This document shows positions 1-15,000 of a stretch of DNA of 64,000 nucleotides, piece by piece. Each line of letters opens with the position of its first letter. Within the stretch, counting starts at the first letter, position 1. This DNA is from Parapristionchus giblindavisi (Eukaryota; Nematoda; Chromadorea; Rhabditida; Diplogasteridae), in the NCBI GenBank assembly GCA_943737045.1, contig CALSFV010000274.1:372001-436000 (forward strand), read 5' to 3'. The notes under the pieces were generated by a model that ran no database searches, had not been told where the DNA came from, and saw nothing but the letters and a program-made list of their open reading frames with translations. Position numbers and translations under genes: made by a program.

Positions 1-85
1 GGTATCCGTGATCAAGCAGCGAGTCCGTGCAGAAACTACCACAGTGAGGAGTGGAGTCTATGCGAATGGAGGAACTGCTAGAGAG
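1..85 (+). CDS. vab-10: vab-10 exon: end of CH1 and linker to CH2
   Basis: Open from position 2 and ending GAG before a gttagt donor at 86. It reads [18 protein letters not shown] and ends GGTARE. In this family the last helix of CH1 is followed by a short variable linker, which fits a fragment beginning VSVIKQ. The phase (0) matches the next constitutive exon at 7501. The CH1 exons proper are off the left edge. The first base is the last base of a codon or of an upstream exon, and I cannot tell which. An alternative is that this is an unrelated 3' fragment, which I consider less likely given phase and content. Confidence 0.7.
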
Positions 86-3000
86 GTTAGTACTGTAGAT
101 ACTGTAGATACTGTAGGTATCGAGGATACTGTACATTTAATGATTACTGTAGATTATGTAGTTTCGTTGATTCGATTCCGTGCGTTATTACGCTGCATGC
201 GGAATGATTATTGTTTGCAGTTAAAAGAAATTAAAAATATATTCTTAATAATGTTATTTTGTATTGCGAGATTTCGTATTCTTCTCCATCTCTTCTTCTC
301 TTCTATGCTTTTGCCGTTTATGATTTAATCGTTTCGTCATCTCTTTTTAAGTCATTTTGAAATTCTTTAATTCAATATTGATTTAGCCAATTTTAAATGC
401 ATTGGACACTTGTATCACATGAATATCATCTATCTTCATATATTGTTCTATTATTTATTTATTTCATCAATTATTTATTCATAATGGCATTACTGACATA
501 CGTGGGCACCACTGCCGCTAGCGGCAATACACCCCCCGATTGTTGGCACCGGACCCCCCGATTTTCCACAAAAATCACTCAAAATGACGTATAAATGCTC
601 CATTTTTTGCTTCCGACTCCCCGATTTTCATTTCCAGCGGCAATGCCCGCCCACGTATGATTACTGACAAAGGTAAAGAGGGGATATTGGATCTCTCACT
701 ATATCTACCAATCTTTTCATTATCATGTACTCATCTTTCATATCAACATACTCCATACTGCTACTCCTCCCTGTTTTTGAGACGTACAAATACTTTTCTG
801 CCATAGACCACACCCTAACTTTTGTCTAACCTTCCTCCTCTCCTTCTCTTTCTCTATCTTCATTCCTCTCTCGAGTAATCAGTATTACTCACAACATTGT
901 CGTCTCCCCTCTGATTACATTCTGCAACATATTTCCTTCCTCTTCTTCCCCGTATCTATCTATCAATCAATCAATCTCCCACTTCCCATAATAGATGTGT
1001 ATCTTATTTATCTTTATTGTTATATCAATTTGTTTGTGAATGAGAAATGGAAAGAGAGGTGAAGGTCAGCACTGATAGTAGTAGTAGTTGTAGAGTAACT
1101 TGTATTAGAATTGATTCGCTGATAACTGATAGAGGGAGAGGGAGAGGGAGAAGAAGAGGCAGAGGTAGAAGCAGTGGTTGGGTAGGCGAGGTGCATTCTA
1201 ATCAATTGTTGAACATTGTTGTGCTAATGGTATGAGGGGAGAGTGAGAGTGAAAGATAGTGAAATGGACAAAAGAGTCCCTTTTTCATCTCCCTTATTTA
1301 CTCCCCCCCCCTTCTCTTCTTCTATCACAAATGGCAAAATGATGATGATAGTGAGTATGAGTTTATGAACCGATTCAATACTCGAGAGAATATCATGAAT
1401 CTTATTACTTTATATCTATCTCTATCACTGTTCATTCTTACAATCTCTTATTTCCGCTGTCGAGAATGACCGAGAAGTTTTTAGCATATAATGGACTATA
1501 CATTGAAATGAAGGATACATTAAATAGGATGTCTTGAAATAAATTACATAAACAAGCAAGGGATCAATATCATACATTTTCATGCCCTCTCAAGGTGATG
1601 ATCGACCCATTCCATACGTGTCATTTTCAGCATCTACCCACTATATAAGGGTCTTTTTTGAGCTAAAAATTACAATGTAAGCAAAAATATCGATTTTACT
1701 AAATCGACCACTATATAAAAATAAAACGGTGAGGATGCCGAAAATGTATGATCATTATATTCCTAACAGAATGGTAAACACTTATTTCAGATAATATTTT
1801 ATCTTGTTTGGTAAGAATATTGTGATTGAATCATGCCTGATCAGTGGGCATATCCCGAGGATGTTCGGGAAATTTTCATATCTACGCGACAGGCTGCACT
1901 ATACTAGTGTAATTTGGAAGTGATCCTGCAGATTATCCAAATCAATCGTGACCACGTTTGGATTGAATGGTTGCCATACATTTCATGAATTGTATGTGTA
2001 ATGGTCGAGAGAAGAGGAATGAGCGAAGAAAAGAAGTTGAAGGATTGAGCAATGGAGAGAGGGGAAAGAAGTAAGCAACCAACAGAGGACCGGACTAACC
2101 ATCCCCATCCATCCATCTATCCCTGTATGGGTGGAATGAGAGGGAAAGTGACTGAAGAGAAGACAGAATGAAAGGGGAGGAATGACTCTAAGTTGAGCTG
2201 AGAAGAACTAGTACGAGAGAAGGAGGAATAGGCATATGAAGGTATACTGATAAAAAGAGAAGAACAAATCAAATCAGTGATAGTGCTGATAATAAAAGGC
2301 GAAGGTGTTGCGTATTCCCTTTGTGTGGAGAAATGACGAGAGGAGTAATAGAGGGAGAATGAGAGAGATTGGATTGTGTCTAAATCTCTCTCATGAACAG
2401 TACTATCTCTCTCTCTCTCTCTCTCCCCTCAATCGGATTGACGGTCCTTATGGAAAAGGCAAACATGAGACATTGACACGATATGGTAGAGAAGCAGAAG
2501 AAGTGAGGGAAGAAGTGCCATCCCTTCTACTCTATCCGATCCGCTTTATTGGATCACCTCGTCTATCTGTAGTCTCTAGTCTCCAACTTCCTTTCCGACG
2601 TTTTTTCCACGACGTGTTTTAAATCTTCTAATCTGTTTGATTCGTGTCCTATATTGGCTACACTTAGAAAGAAGAAGGCTTGTTCTACGGGTTTAAGAGA
2701 GGACATCTACGATTACTCTATGCAATTGAGTCAATCGGATCAATAAAGGACGTCTAACTATCTCTTGTCCCCTCTTCCTCCTTCGCTCCATCCCGACTTT
2801 GTTCTACGGCTTATTCATAGTTATTTATCACAGCTCAATAAAAGGGGAAAGAGTCACACATAATAACAAACATAACATAGCGGATGGATTCATTCCTCCT
2901 CTTATTCTTCTTTCTTCTTCCTTCGACCATCTGATTCACCACCATATATTTCAATCATTCACAGCTTCGTCTTCCTCCCCGCTCCTTCTACACTCTTCTC

Positions 3001-6000
3001 CATCTCTCACTGTTCCCGACTACTATTGTATCTATTCCAAAATTGTACATTGTCGCCACTTCCAGGATCCACTTGAGTCCTAATCCGATCCTTGCCTACA
3101 TTCTGAACAGTCGTCTCTGATCATTCATATACATCCATTCACTCCCTTCTGCGCACTCTACGTTCAAGTATCAACAGTGGCCGATAGTCTACGCCGTTCC
3201 CTTCTCACATCGACGATAAGTGATTATCAGAACTGATATTGTTATCACTACTCATCACTGATTGATTACTGTATTCATCATCAATTGTGTGTATCGGACC
3301 ACACCCTCTACATATAGAGAAAAGGAATGAGAACCACTCAATTATTGACAGTTCTCGTTCTAATTGGTCTGCTTGCCCTACCCTTTTACTGTCAAGATGA
3401 TGACCAAATTGATGATCATGAAGGAGGAATGTATGATGAACGTCCATCCATACTTGACAATACTCAATCGAGCAATGTTCATGACTATTCTTCTTCTATT
3501 TCTCACTCTTCTACCGTTGCAGTGCCACAACAGGGCGTGGTTGTAGGAGAAGACGAAGAAGAAGAAGAACTAAGGAGATTGGAGAGAAAAGGCGAGGTAG
3601 AGGAGATAGCGCAAGAGAGTGTTGGAGAGGAGGGTGATGGTGCAGAGGAGCGGGGAGTAGGAGAGGAGTTGGCGGCTCCGCCCCTTGCTCACTATACCCA
3701 TCATCATCATCCGTGCGTGTGGTGCACATCTCGTCCGTGGTTATTAATAGGCCCTGCTGCACTATCAGCGGTCGCCCTACTACTACTGCTTGCGGCGACA
3801 ACCGTCGCCATGTACAAGGTGCGTCATCTCTCTTAATCCATAACTCATAGTCCCTGACCACGCCCACTTTTGAATCCGTGCTTTTAATATGCTATATGAA
3901 TTTGTGAGAGTAGTTCCTGGTTAGGTATATTATATCTTGTTCCCCGCCATTCTTTGTGCATAGTACTTCTACTGAGACGAGAAGACTGCCCCCAATGCAA
4001 ACATGATGTGAGATTGATCCGATCGAATTCGATTGATGGTGATGACTATGCACCTAGACACCCCCCCCCCCCCCCTCAAACATCATGCCCTCGGGGCACA
4101 AAGACCCTGTATTTATTGATTTATTGATTGATTGATCATTGATCGATGTGTAGGTTCTGCGTTCGTACTCAAAGAAGGCAGAGCGGAAACAGGAATCATC
4201 ACGCTCAGCCAACGGCACATCTCACTTTGCCAATGGAAATGGCCATCATGACCATATGATCACTGATGGAGGAGGATTCGGAACACTCGGAGAGAGAGGA
4301 GGACAGTCTGCAGTGTACAGTGAAAGTCATCAAGGAGGAATGGCTGGTCATTTGATGGAGAGAAGAGCTGGAGGAGCTACACATATGGCGGAGAGAAGAG
4401 GAGGAAGGGAAGGATTCAGTGAGAGTAGTACGTATGAGGCGAGCGAACACTTTGAGAGGAAGGTAGCAAGGGTGAAGAAGACGAGAAGTGAACGAGAACG
4501 AGAACGAAGTAGAAGTCTACGAAGAGGGGATGAGGAGGTGAGCCATGCTTTATTCATTCATTCACTCTTATAGTCATTATGTTGTGTTGATGCGGTTGTA
4601 GTAGGATGAAAGCGCTTTTGAGTATTGCCTCGATTATGATTGACTACCATCTCATCGTATCCATTATTGGCTGCATATTATGGTTGTATTGATTCTGATA
4701 CCCTAGTCATTGTTGGTCAGCTCCTTGAGACAGATTTGATACAGGTTGACAAATGATTGACTCCCTCTGTGTGCCAATCATTTGCCCAACTTGTATCAAA
4801 ATTGCATACTATGTATTATATCATGTGCTGTGCTTCTGTCTCATGCATCCTTTGATCAATCTCTATTCTTCTATCTGTTGTTCAAGTTGTCATGTATTCT
4901 CATCATTCCATTTCCCACAAACATTCCTTCCTTCATCTCATCTTCATATTTAGTCCCCCCCCCATTAAAAGGGTGAATGAGGGTCACTCACACTGATTGA
5001 TCATTATCTATCTATCCTATCTCTCTCTATCCTTTATCTCTCTGAACCGTTCGTATATTGATTAGACTACTACCCCTCCCACTCTTGAATGAAAGGGAAA
5101 GCTTGGAATCCTTTCACCTCATGAGTCAATCTCTCCCCTCTCCCTTTCCCTCTCCCTCTAAGAGTTGACCTTGTATCTTACTCTTTCCATTCGTATCTCA
5201 TCAATCTGAATAGACTTCTAATGTGAGAGTATAGGAGAGCAGAAGCGAAGTGAACACGGAAAGGGAGAGGGGAGGAGGAATGAGAATGTGAGGTAAAGGT
5301 TGAGAGGGAGAGACAGATATTATGTCTCGACGAATTGTATGAATGAGCAATCCAGAGTAAGCACATATGTCAGAGTGTTTTTCTATGTATACATTGCCAC
5401 CACAGCCCTAATTGGTATGCTCTAACTGTATCAGACCTCTCCATCTACCTCTACCTCTCCTTCTTAGATTTCTATGATTTGTTTTTTTCTCTTGTAGTGA
5501 TTGTATTCATGAATGACTGTTCTTCTTCTTCTCCTCCCTCTGTCTGTCTCTCTGCACTCTCTCCATTCTTCATACTCTCTCTCGTCTTCACTCTGATTTC
5601 CATTTCAATTCATGTCATTGTGCGCGAACAACACATTGAGGAGAGAGTGATTGTACTGATTCTGAAATGGATTGGAATAGATCGATAATGTATCAATCGG
5701 TAATGTCTCTGTCGCCTCTTACTCATCATGCCTCACATTGTGAAAGTATGAGAGAGATTTCTTACAGTAGTGATTGCTCATCATGTTGTTGTTTTGTTGA
5801 GAGTAGACATGTTGAATTACTTTGAGTACTTTTGAGAACTTTTTTGTTTTAAATTTGAGAGAATGATTAAGCGTATTGTACTATTTCTATTCGTTGTCTA
5901 GAATGTATCTGTAGTGAAGTAGTTAGTTGAAATTAGCTGTAGCAGTACAACTCTGTCATATACTGTAATGAGAATGTGGAGGGGGGAGAGAGGGAGGGGA

Positions 6001-9000
6001 GGGGAGTAGATTGGTATGGTTGTGTGATTGAGAGAAGGAAGTAGCAGTGATGATCATAATGGTGATACAATGTATAACTTACTAGATAAGAGATAGAGAT
6101 AAAGTAAAGAGAGATAACTCTTTATCAATATCAGTTATATCATGTCCTTGGAGAGTCCAATCAAATACCCTATATCTCTCTGCCTCTGTATCTATCTCTC
6201 TCCCTTTCCCTCTCTAGCTACTCCTCCATTCTTTCTATTTTTCCTCCTCCTCCCCCTTCTCCTCCCCTCACCTCTCCCCCTCCTCCTCCTCTTCTTCTTT
6301 TTCGGAAATGGAACCACGCCCGTTTGTGTATCTCTTATTCTCTTCTTGTAAATATGTGTCTGTCTATCTAACACTCTCACTCTCTTCGATCTCTATGCTA
6401 TCTCTCCCTCTTTCCCTCTCCCCCCCCCCTCCCTCTCCTTCCCCTCTCTCTCTCCTCTGACTCTTGTATCTCTTCCTCCTCCTTAAATTGCCATCTCTTC
6501 TCACATTTGAGAAGAGAGAATTGGAATGTGCCAATGATCGCGGTACAGTGACAAGAAAGGGAGAGGAAGAGGGAGATGGAGAGAGAGAGAGAGAAGGAAT
6601 AGAGGTATGGTTAAGATGGCAGATAGCCAAAAGCGACAACGCCCTCTTCATTGTTGTCTATTGTAGTAGTAGAACATGAAGGAGATGGAGTAAATGGGAT
6701 TGAAGAAGAGAGTGATTATACTTTGCGTTTCTCTTTGTACACACAATCATGTTATGTTTTGAGACTACCTGAGAGGAGCCAAATTGGAGATGGTGTGTGA
6801 ACTAGTCGATATAGAGGGAGAGGGAATGAGAGGAGAGGGGAAGAGGGAGAGAGGAGAAGGGGAGGGAGTGGAGGGAGAGGGAGAGAGCAAAAGTGAGAGG
6901 GAGAGAGGAGAGGGAGAGGGAGAGGATGAAAAGGGTTAAGAAGGAGGTTAAAAAGGGTGGGCGAGAACTAATATTAGTGTATCGTGTATGAAAGAGTCAC
7001 TGAATGGATAGAGAGAGAATGAGCTGATCCATAATGCCTACCATGTCGCTCTCTCTCTACCTCTCCTTATTTCCTCTCCCTCTCCCTCTCCCTTCCTTCT
7101 CCCTCCTTAGTTCCTCTCTCCCTCTCCCTTTCTCTTTCCCTCTCTCCCCTTCCTTCTCCATCTCCCCCCTCTCTCTCACTCTCCTTTCTCCCTCTGACTG
7201 TATGTGCATGGAAGCGCGCGTCTGAATCTAATCCGTAGGGCAAATGCTGCCGTCAAGTAGTTGTCTTTCTATTTCTCTTCTCCTCTCTCTCTCTCTCTCT
7301 CTCCTCATCGCAAGAATCAAGCGAAGCAAGAGAAAAGAATGCTGAAAAGATGAGAAGAATACGAATGAATGTAGATTGGAATAATAATTATTAGAAGAAT
7401 GCAATGGCAATATAATGATAATGACTATAAATATGAAGTAAAACACAAGTGAATATCAAAAAAAACACAAGGAGCATGATGATTATCCTTTTCATTACAG
7501 GTTGATGCGATCGATAGTGGTAGATCACCCAGAGATGAACTACTACAATGGGCGAGAAAGGTACGATAATTATTAATTATTGATTAGTTGGTAGTATATT
7601 GTTTGAATACTACTCTAGCCAGTTGTGTTTCGGTTTCAATCGGTACTTCAATTGGTGAGGTTCAGAAGAAGTTCGATGTTTTGGCCTTAAGTTTGAATTG
7701 TTGCTGATACTGTAGATGTGATAATCATACTGTAGTTGATTAAATTTATCGATCGATTTATCGATTGATTGATAGTTATATTGATTGATTCGTTATTCCA
7801 GACGACAGAGGGCTATCCTCGAGTGAACGTCACCAACTTCTCTTCATCATGGAGAGACGGTCTAGCCTTCAACGCCATCCTGCACAGATACCGACCCAAG
7901 GCTATTAACTGGGAACAGGTACATCGATTCACCGAGTTGCGGGGCACCCACATTCGGGTCCGGGTTCGGTATCGGGTTTAGCCAATATCCGGTCGGTTTC
8001 TTGCCAATTAATGAACTCTAATTGGCTGTGTGTTTGTCTCATTTTCTATCTTTTTATCAGTGATAGAAAGGGGGGAATGAATAGTCTAAAACTCCATCTC
8101 TATCTCAATCAATCTATCATCCAATCACTATCCCCTCCCCTCCCTTCATCTATTCAATTCATCTCTCATTTTCAATACAAAGAATTCGTTTAGTAAAATA
8201 GAATTGGCAATGATACAAATGAGAAGGAAAAGGCGAAGAAGAAGAAGAAGGAGAGGTTCCGGTTTATCGTATCTCTCTCTCTCTACCTCTCCTTCGCTCC
8301 CTCTCTCTCTCTATCGTTTTGGCTTACTATCGGTAGTACTATCATCCTTCCCCATGATGATCCCTAAGAGGGAGAATAAGGAAAGGGAGGAGTGGGAAGA
8401 TATAGAACTGCCTAGTACTTATGGAGGAGGAATGTGAATGAATGAATGAAAGGGATGGAGGGAGGACTAATTGGAGTAATCGGGTGTTTGTTTGTCGTGA
8501 GTAGTGGGATTAGGGTAGTATGTAGTAGTGGTAGTGGTAGTTGTCTTAGAATATTCTATATTTATGGACGCGATGATAGTAGAGGACGAGAAGACGGTCC
8601 CTTGCGGAGATAGTAGAGGACGAGAAGACGGTCCCTTGCGGAGATAGTAGAGGACGAGAAGACGGTCCCTTGCGGAGATATTGTAAAATGAGTTGATCAA
8701 CAGAGTCTTGGTTATAGGTATCTCGATGGTTTGGATAAATTCAAGAAAATGACCTTTATCAAGCACTGAACCAATTTTGAGGGAACGGTTGTCACTAAAC
8801 GAGACTGATTAGTCTGGGGGCGCTAACAATAAGACCCCTGGTTTTGTCTTTCTGAGATTTTTGAGGTCTATGGATGGTTTTGATCTGCATTAATAACATG
8901 GGGATATCGTCGGTTCCAATGTACTGTGGGTGATTGATCTGGTTCCCGTTCATACTGTATTACCATATGGAAGTGTGCACTAATTGGATTATCAACAATG

Positions 9001-12000
9001 ATAAACTCCTATCTATTGTCTGTCCCTTTGTTGTTTAGAATGAGAAGGGGAAGTAAATTGAAATCGAACTAGATGTTTCTAACTAATGCAATGGTATCCT
9101 TTGATCATACGTTCGCAATCTTTTGTCGCTGCAAATTCAAATCGGGAAGGTCGGACGTAAAAATTGGGAGTATGAGGCGCGAAAATTTCATTTTTGATTG
9201 AATTTTAGATAATCGGGTGGTTCGGGTGCCAAAACCGACTTTTTCTTGTCGCTAGCGACAATGCCGCCCACGTATGCCTATGATTTTATAGATGATTCGA
9301 TGAATTCTCACTAGAAAAGGGGAGGCGTTAACAATTCCCAACTCTTATCAATAACCAAAAACACACATTTGAGACATACTTTCTTCGAGAATAGACCAGG
9401 TGGGATTATTACTACGGAGGGAGCTAGGTGGGGACATTTCTTATCGAAAACCGATTTCTCCGGACTCCATACGGTGATTATCTCTTTGAATTTGATGAAC
9501 GATTAAGTACAGATTGTAAATTAGACAGGGATATCCTTTCTCTTTCTCTCTATCATTGTAGTCTATTGTCTTTTGCATACACTCGATAGATATTCCCTAA
9601 CCCCTTTGTTGTTTCGGAGTAGTACCCTATTCCTCCATCCCTCGGTTTTAAGAATGACACGGATTGAAATCACCTGTGTGTACAAGAAAAGGAAAGAAGA
9701 AGAAGAAGAAAAGAGCTCCGACTCTGAGAATGCCTAAATCTCTCCACTTATTTTCCCTTCTTCCTCTTCCCCTCTCACCATCTCTACCTCTTGACACTAT
9801 CCCTCTCCCTCTTTGATTTGTACGTATCTGGTGTCATAAGTGGGGCTGTAGGAGTGTCCCTCTTCCCCCTCTCTCTCCCTCTCCTTATTTCCACCCTCGT
9901 CCCCTCCATCCTTATCTATCCATGGATGACCAAATACAAAAGGGGTATGATCTGGCATGATTCAACACATTTCTCCGAGTGCCCTTACCTCTCACCCTTT
10001 GGGGGTTGTATGCAAATGGACAATGATTGGGAGGGTAAATGGGAGATGGAAGGAGTGGGTGGAGGAGAGGAATGGGGAGAGGGGAAATAAGATGGGGGGA
10101 TAGGCATGGCCTTGGCCGATGTGTCTGTGTATGTGTGTTGATATGAAGGGAAAGGTGATTGTGGGGAGATGGAGAGGAGAGGAGACAGATGATATAGAGA
10201 TCATGTCGAGATATTGAATTATGTGATGTGATGGGAGTGATTAGATATTAATTATTTAATCAATATTTAATTATTTATCTACCGACTGGGTAATGATGTT
10301 GTCTCGGCTGGGTTTGCCATGATATTTCCCCATTGACGAGCTACTTGAAGAATTTGATTAAAAATGATTGATTTGATATAGCTATTATCGATTCGATAAT
10401 AAGAGGTGCACATGTATACTGGGAATGACTAAATGAATTGAACATCCAATGAGTGAGTATTGATTGATTATTGATTGATTTACAGATCAGCGATCCGTCA
10501 GTGTCGAACAGAGAGAGGCTCGCGAACGCGTTCGAAGTCGCCAAGCGAGAGTTCGATGTTGATAAGTGAGTTGTGAATCCGAGATCTCGCGGGTGGTCCC
10601 GAATTGGAAAAATGGGAAGATTGAACTGTTTCTTTTCTAGATTGCTTGATGCTGAGGATGTTGACGTAGATCATCCTGACGAGAAATCGATAATCACTTA
10701 TGTATCAACACTTTATGAAAATCTTCCCAACCTCATTGATACGTCCAAGGTACGGTGTGATATGATTACTGTAGATTTTTGTGATTGAAATGGTGAGAGA
10801 TGGATAATGTCAGAGAAGAATACTGTTTCTATACAATACTTTATCACATTCGCAGATATGTACAGTACAACACAATTTATCATATCAGACTTAAGTCGCT
10901 TGATATGATAAATTGTATTGCACATATGTATCTTTTATACAAAGTGAAAGTGGTATGATAGATTAGTTGAATACCTTTGTTCTACCTCTTGTTACCTATT
11001 GTTGTCGTTGTTCGATCTCTTCACTCACTCTTATCAGCACGACCTAATCAATATTATTGTCGTTATTTATTTATTATTACTTTTTTCGTATTTATATATT
11101 ATAATAATTGGTGACAGTTTCGGTGTAGATGGTAAGTGTACTAGTATTAACGTATGTCTGTCAGTCCGGTCCATTTGTCTTTCTGTCACTAACCTAATCT
11201 GTCATTTCGTCTGTCTGTCATAGCAATGATAGTAATTGGTTGTAGTTGATTCAACTGCAATCGGACTATGCACACGAGGCGATGGAATGGCGTCGATGGG
11301 TGGAGAGGGCCATTGAGTTGGTCGACGATAGACTACTGATTGGCTCCGCGGAGACGCTAATCGATGAACTGGAACGATTCCGAGATGAGGATATGCCCCC
11401 ACGACTGCAGGATATGCACCGGCTGATAGAGATTCATCAAGAGTTGGAGAGACGATTGAGTGTCAGTCATGATAGTCGAGTGGCACCACCCGAACTAGAA
11501 CCACCAGCCATGACACGGATATGGAATGAACTAGTGGATTCGGTGGATCGACGATTCGAATTACTACGGCAGAGAGCAGCTACTCAGGTGGGGAATGTGG
11601 TGATGGTGTACTGTAGAATGATATACAGTATGATATGGTGTGCGGTGAATGTGACAGTTACTAATTGTGTGCGTGGTGTTTCTTTCTTTCTATTTCTAGT
11701 CTTAACATTATTTTCTAATCTATTTACTCACATTTCCACTCTCTAACATACCTTCTTGCTCTTCCTTCTATCCTATCCGCCTCTTCTTCATCCTTTTCTA
11801 TCCTCTCTCTTCCTCTATCCCTATCCTATCCTATCCCCCTTTGTAAGATGTGAGATTGCTATTATTGATTGAGAGTGAGATTACAGTATATGATGAGTAT
11901 CAATCGATTGGCTACAGTAACCTCGCCTTACAGGGTTCCCTCGCGGATCTCATCTCACGTCTCAAGAGAGGCATTGGAATCACCAATGAGAAGCTCGATC

Positions 12001-15000
12001 TCATTCTGCTCAGGTAGGCATACTGTAGTAGTTTGATCTGTGGACTGCTGATACTGTACAATGATCTTTGATCTTTGATCTTTGGACTGACGATATTGAT
12101 TTGTAGAATCGAGGATGCGGAGTCTCGTGCAGAGACGGCTCGTCCGGCAGAGATTGAGAGAATCGTCAATGAGATTGTGGATGATCTGAATGAATTGGAG
12201 AGCCCCATCGCTGGATTCTTTGAAGATGTCGAAACACTCAAACAGCACAATCATCCTGACGCCGGCGACTTCTATCGACAGTAAGTCATACTGTAATTCA
12301 TAGTTCGAAGTAGGTTACAGACTACGAAGCCTGACCGCAGTTCGAGCCGAAAATTCCCGAAGAATCTAAAAACCTTACCGCATTTGGGAGAATTTTTGAT
12401 TACCTGACCGCATTTGTGCCTAAAATTGCCGAAAAATCGAACAACTTGACCGCATTTTGAAAATTTTTAACGTATTCGACCTATGCTGTCATTGATTGGG
12501 TGGGATTACGGTAGCTAGTAATTGATTGGGTGGGATTACGGTAGCTAGTAATTGATAGGGCGGGATTACGGTAGCTAGTAATTGATTGGGCGGGATTACG
12601 GTAGCTAGCCTTAGATTATTGATTGATTGTTTATCTCTAATTCAGAGTGCTCGGCCTCCATCAACGCCGCAATGCCTACCTCGAACGGCTAACCAATCAG
12701 CTTCTCGTACGTCTCGGAGTGAGGACCGAGACCATGAGAAGACAGACTATGGTACGGTATTCAATGATTGGATATTGATTTATTGATTGATTGATTTATT
12801 GATCAAAGGGGGATTTTGAGTACTGTGTGATGATCGATTACTGATTGCAGGAGCAGAACGAGGCAGCACGCAAGAGTCGATTCGGTCGTCTAGAGGAATG
12901 TATCGAATGGGTCCGAACCCATATGGTATGTATTGATTGATTGGTTGATTTATTGATTTATTGATTTATTTATTCCATCAAATACAATGAGAATTAGTGA
13001 GATGTATGTATTTATTTGGAATTTGTCAAACTTGTATCGTAGAGCAGCACAAAATGAACTGATTGGAGCGCGCTTGTTGATTTCATGTTTCACGGATAAT
13101 TTATTGCAGGAACGACTCGTGAGCATGGAGTTCGTGCAGTCACTCGAGACCCTCGAGGAGATGTTCGAGCGACACAAGATCGACAACAGAGACATTCAGG
13201 ACTTCCGTCAGGAGGTCGATCAGTGTATCGCCAGACAGGTACGATGATCATACTGTAATACATACCGTAATCTGACTGTGTACTTCTTCAGTCTGACGTT
13301 ACTGCGGAAGACTCGGTCGAGTACTACGAACTGCTCACCGTGCTCGAGAGCGAATACCAGCAGCTGCGTGATCTCTCGGCTGGACGAATGCTCGATCTGG
13401 TATGACTTATTATGATCGTTGTGTGGCGTCTAATCAACTGGTTTATCTCATACCAGAAATGAAGCCTGGTGCATTGCATCGTGAATATGATCTACTCACA
13501 TTAAGAATATCGATTGATTTCAGGATTCTCTCATCGCTTTCGTTCGTGCCGCTCAGCAGGAGCTCGTGTGGGTCTCGCAGCGTGAGGAGATCGAGGTATG
13601 GGCTTACTGTAGGAAGGCTCAATTATCGATTTTCTCTCCATCAGGTTCACCGTAACTGGTCGGACATCAATCAGCTCGATCTACCCATGCTCACCAACTA
13701 CTACAAGCAACTGCTCCATGAGATGGAGTTGCGTGAGCCTCAATACAATGATGTGCACAACAGAGGAGCGGCCCTGCTCAATCAGGGACATCCCGCCATC
13801 CAAGTCATTGAGGTACGGTATATTGAAGGATACTGTAGATGATATTGATTGATTGATTGATACAGGTGTACATTCAAACACTGAAGAAGCAATGGGACTG
13901 GCTGCTCAACCTCTCTCGTTGTCTGGAGGAACATCTCAGAGATGCGCTCAACCTCAAATCGGTACGATACTCTATATAGTTACTGTAGTTGGATTACCAT
14001 AGTTAGAGAGAATACGGTAGTCAGACGTTCATTGATTGATCATGGATCATTGTAGTTTATGGAGGAAGCCACCGATGCTGAGGCCTGGATCAAGGAGCAG
14101 ACGGAATTCCTCGAGAGAAACTACAACAGAACTGACTTCTCACTCGAGGAGGGAGAGAGAATGCTGAGAGAACTCGATGAGATGAAGGTATACTGTAGGA
14201 TTTATTGAGCACTTTATTGATTACTGTAAGCTGCTTTATTGATTGGCTATAATCGATTGATTATAGGAGATTCTGAACAAGTATCAGTCGGTGCTTCATG
14301 CTCTATCAGAGAGATGTGCCACGATCTCGCCCCTCTGGCAGAGAGGAGAGAGAATCTCCAAGCCCATTACCGTCACCGCTCTCTGCGACTACGAGGATGC
14401 TAATGTCAACATTCGCACCGGTAATATATTTATGCTTATTCATCAATATATAATGAAACGCGTGATGATAAAAAGGAAAATGAAGTGATAATGAAAATAA
14501 TAACGTAAAAAATGAATATGTATTTATCTTCATGGTTACAGTAGTTTGTAGAATATTAATTGATTTGTTTCATTACCATACTGTAATCATTATCGATTGA
14601 TTGATTGATTTCAGGAGATGACATCATCCTCATCGACAACTCTGATCTTGTCCACTGGAAGATCCAAGATGTCACCGGCAAGCAAGGAATCGTTCCATCT
14701 GTGGGTTATTTAGTTATTTATTTATTGAGCTATGGGATTACAAACAAAGGATTATTTGATTATATATGGGATACTTATACCATATTCAGTGGCATGTAGT
14801 TTTTTAATAGTAAGCAGACTGAAAGTTTGTCCGTGTGCACTCTTTCGATCTCTCTCTCCCTATCTCCCTCTCTGTCTTTCTTTTCCCCGATCCCTCTAGA
14901 CTTTATTCTCTTGCTTACTTAGTATTTAATATCCATTATTGATTGATTATGATCTTCAGGTTGTATTCCGTATTCCTCCTCCTGACACTCGTCTCACTGG

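Larger units (their letters stand above)
7919..10485 (+). other. 2.6-kb intron inside the CH2 domain
   Basis: No exon supported. It contains the 34-bp minisatellite at 8575, a segment at about 8762-8823 (GTCACTAAACGA...GACTGATTAGTCTGGG) that recurs at 55540-55600, a partial foldback copy at about 9120-9277, and purine/pyrimidine-rich tracts. Confidence 0.6.

Noticed and set aside
6140..7225. Long Leu/Ser/Pro-rich open frames on both strands
   Set aside because: They arise from CT/GA low-complexity tracts, lack splice context and show no protein pattern.
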